Assembly: GCA_031271555.1 (NCBI GenBank)
Contig: JAISVN010000077.1
Span: 1-6,131, forward strand
Length of the DNA: 6,131 nt
Reading direction: 5' to 3'
From: Candidatus Methanoplasma sp.
Lineage (GTDB): Archaea > Thermoplasmatota > Thermoplasmata > Methanomassiliicoccales > Methanomethylophilaceae
The notes below the pieces were generated by a model, which did no database searches, had not been told where the DNA came from, and saw only the letters and a program-made list of their open reading frames with translations. Positions 6,020 to 6,131 of the stretch are shown in pieces. Within the stretch, counting starts at the first letter, position 1, and every line of letters begins with the position of its first letter. Position numbers and translations under genes: made by a program.

Positions 6020-6131
6020 GGTTAATTGAGGTTAATTGAGGTTAATTGAGGTTAATTGAGGTTAATTGAGGTTAATTGAGGTTAATTGAGGTTAATTGAG
6101 GTTAATTGAGGTTAATTGAGGTTAATTGAGG
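6014..6131. repeat. Perfect 10-base tandem repeat array, about 11.8 copies, continuing to the window edge
   Basis: The unit GTTAATTGAG is repeated exactly eleven times from 6021 to 6130, preceded by a partial unit AATTGAG (6014-6020) and followed by one more G. No copy carries a substitution. The TGA of the regulator gene (6017-6019) is part of the first, partial unit. Just upstream, GTTAAACGCAATTGAG (6005-6020) equals the unit with six extra bases inserted, so the array may have grown from the gene's own 3' end. Each unit contains TAA and TGA on the plus strand and TAA on the minus strand, and since 10 is not a multiple of 3 every frame is closed within 30 bases; the array is not coding. There are no spacers, so it is not CRISPR. 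Confidence 0.97.

Noticed and set aside
6014..6131. CRISPR array
   Set aside because: The 10-base units are directly abutting, with no spacers, and no cas gene is visible.
6014..6131. Coding repeats extending the regulator protein
   Set aside because: TGA lies in the first partial unit, and every frame meets a stop within 30 bases because each unit carries TAA and TGA and the period is not a multiple of three.

Overview
The window looks archaeal, most likely from a Thermoplasmata methanogen of the order Methanomassiliicoccales or a close relative. This is an inference. It rests on archaeal-type TATA boxes about 26-35 bases before several starts, apparent leaderless starts beside Shine-Dalgarno-led ones, a bacterial-like formate-tetrahydrofolate ligase, Sel1-repeat proteins, and an AlbA_2/ATP-binding regulator. 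The five complete genes end in TGA or TAA and none in TAG, which fits a pyrrolysine-using lineage but is a small sample. No rRNA, tRNA or CRISPR array was seen.

Six protein genes alternate strictly in strand (-,+,-,+,-,+), so no two neighbours can share an operon. From left to right: the 5' part of a Sel1-repeat gene on the minus strand runs off the left edge (1-345). A second, divergent Sel1-repeat gene follows (592-1281). fhs, formate-tetrahydrofolate ligase, lies on the minus strand (1265-2941) and overlaps the Sel1 gene tail to tail by 17 bases. An unrecognised 133-residue protein (3026-3427) is divergent from fhs across 84 bases. A transglutaminase-like protein with a complete Cys-His-Asp triad is on the minus strand (3436-4446), its stop 8 bases from the previous gene. 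An AlbA_2 + histidine-kinase-like ATPase + winged-helix regulator is on the plus strand (4646-6019).

The last 118 bases (6014-6131) are an uninterrupted, perfect 10-base tandem repeat that begins in the last sense codon of the regulator gene and reaches the window edge. It is the most unusual structure here. The unit is close to one helical turn with its AT-rich half in phase, and it shares the core ATTGAG/ATTGA with two copies of TCATTGA spaced 21 bases apart in the regulator's own promoter region. A link between array and regulator is speculative, and a repeat ending at the sequence edge also raises the possibility of an assembly limit.

Apart from fhs (one-carbon supply for biosynthesis), the genes look accessory: protein-protein scaffolds, a papain-fold enzyme of unknown substrate, an orphan small protein and a regulator. 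I see no clear multi-gene pathway or defence cassette.
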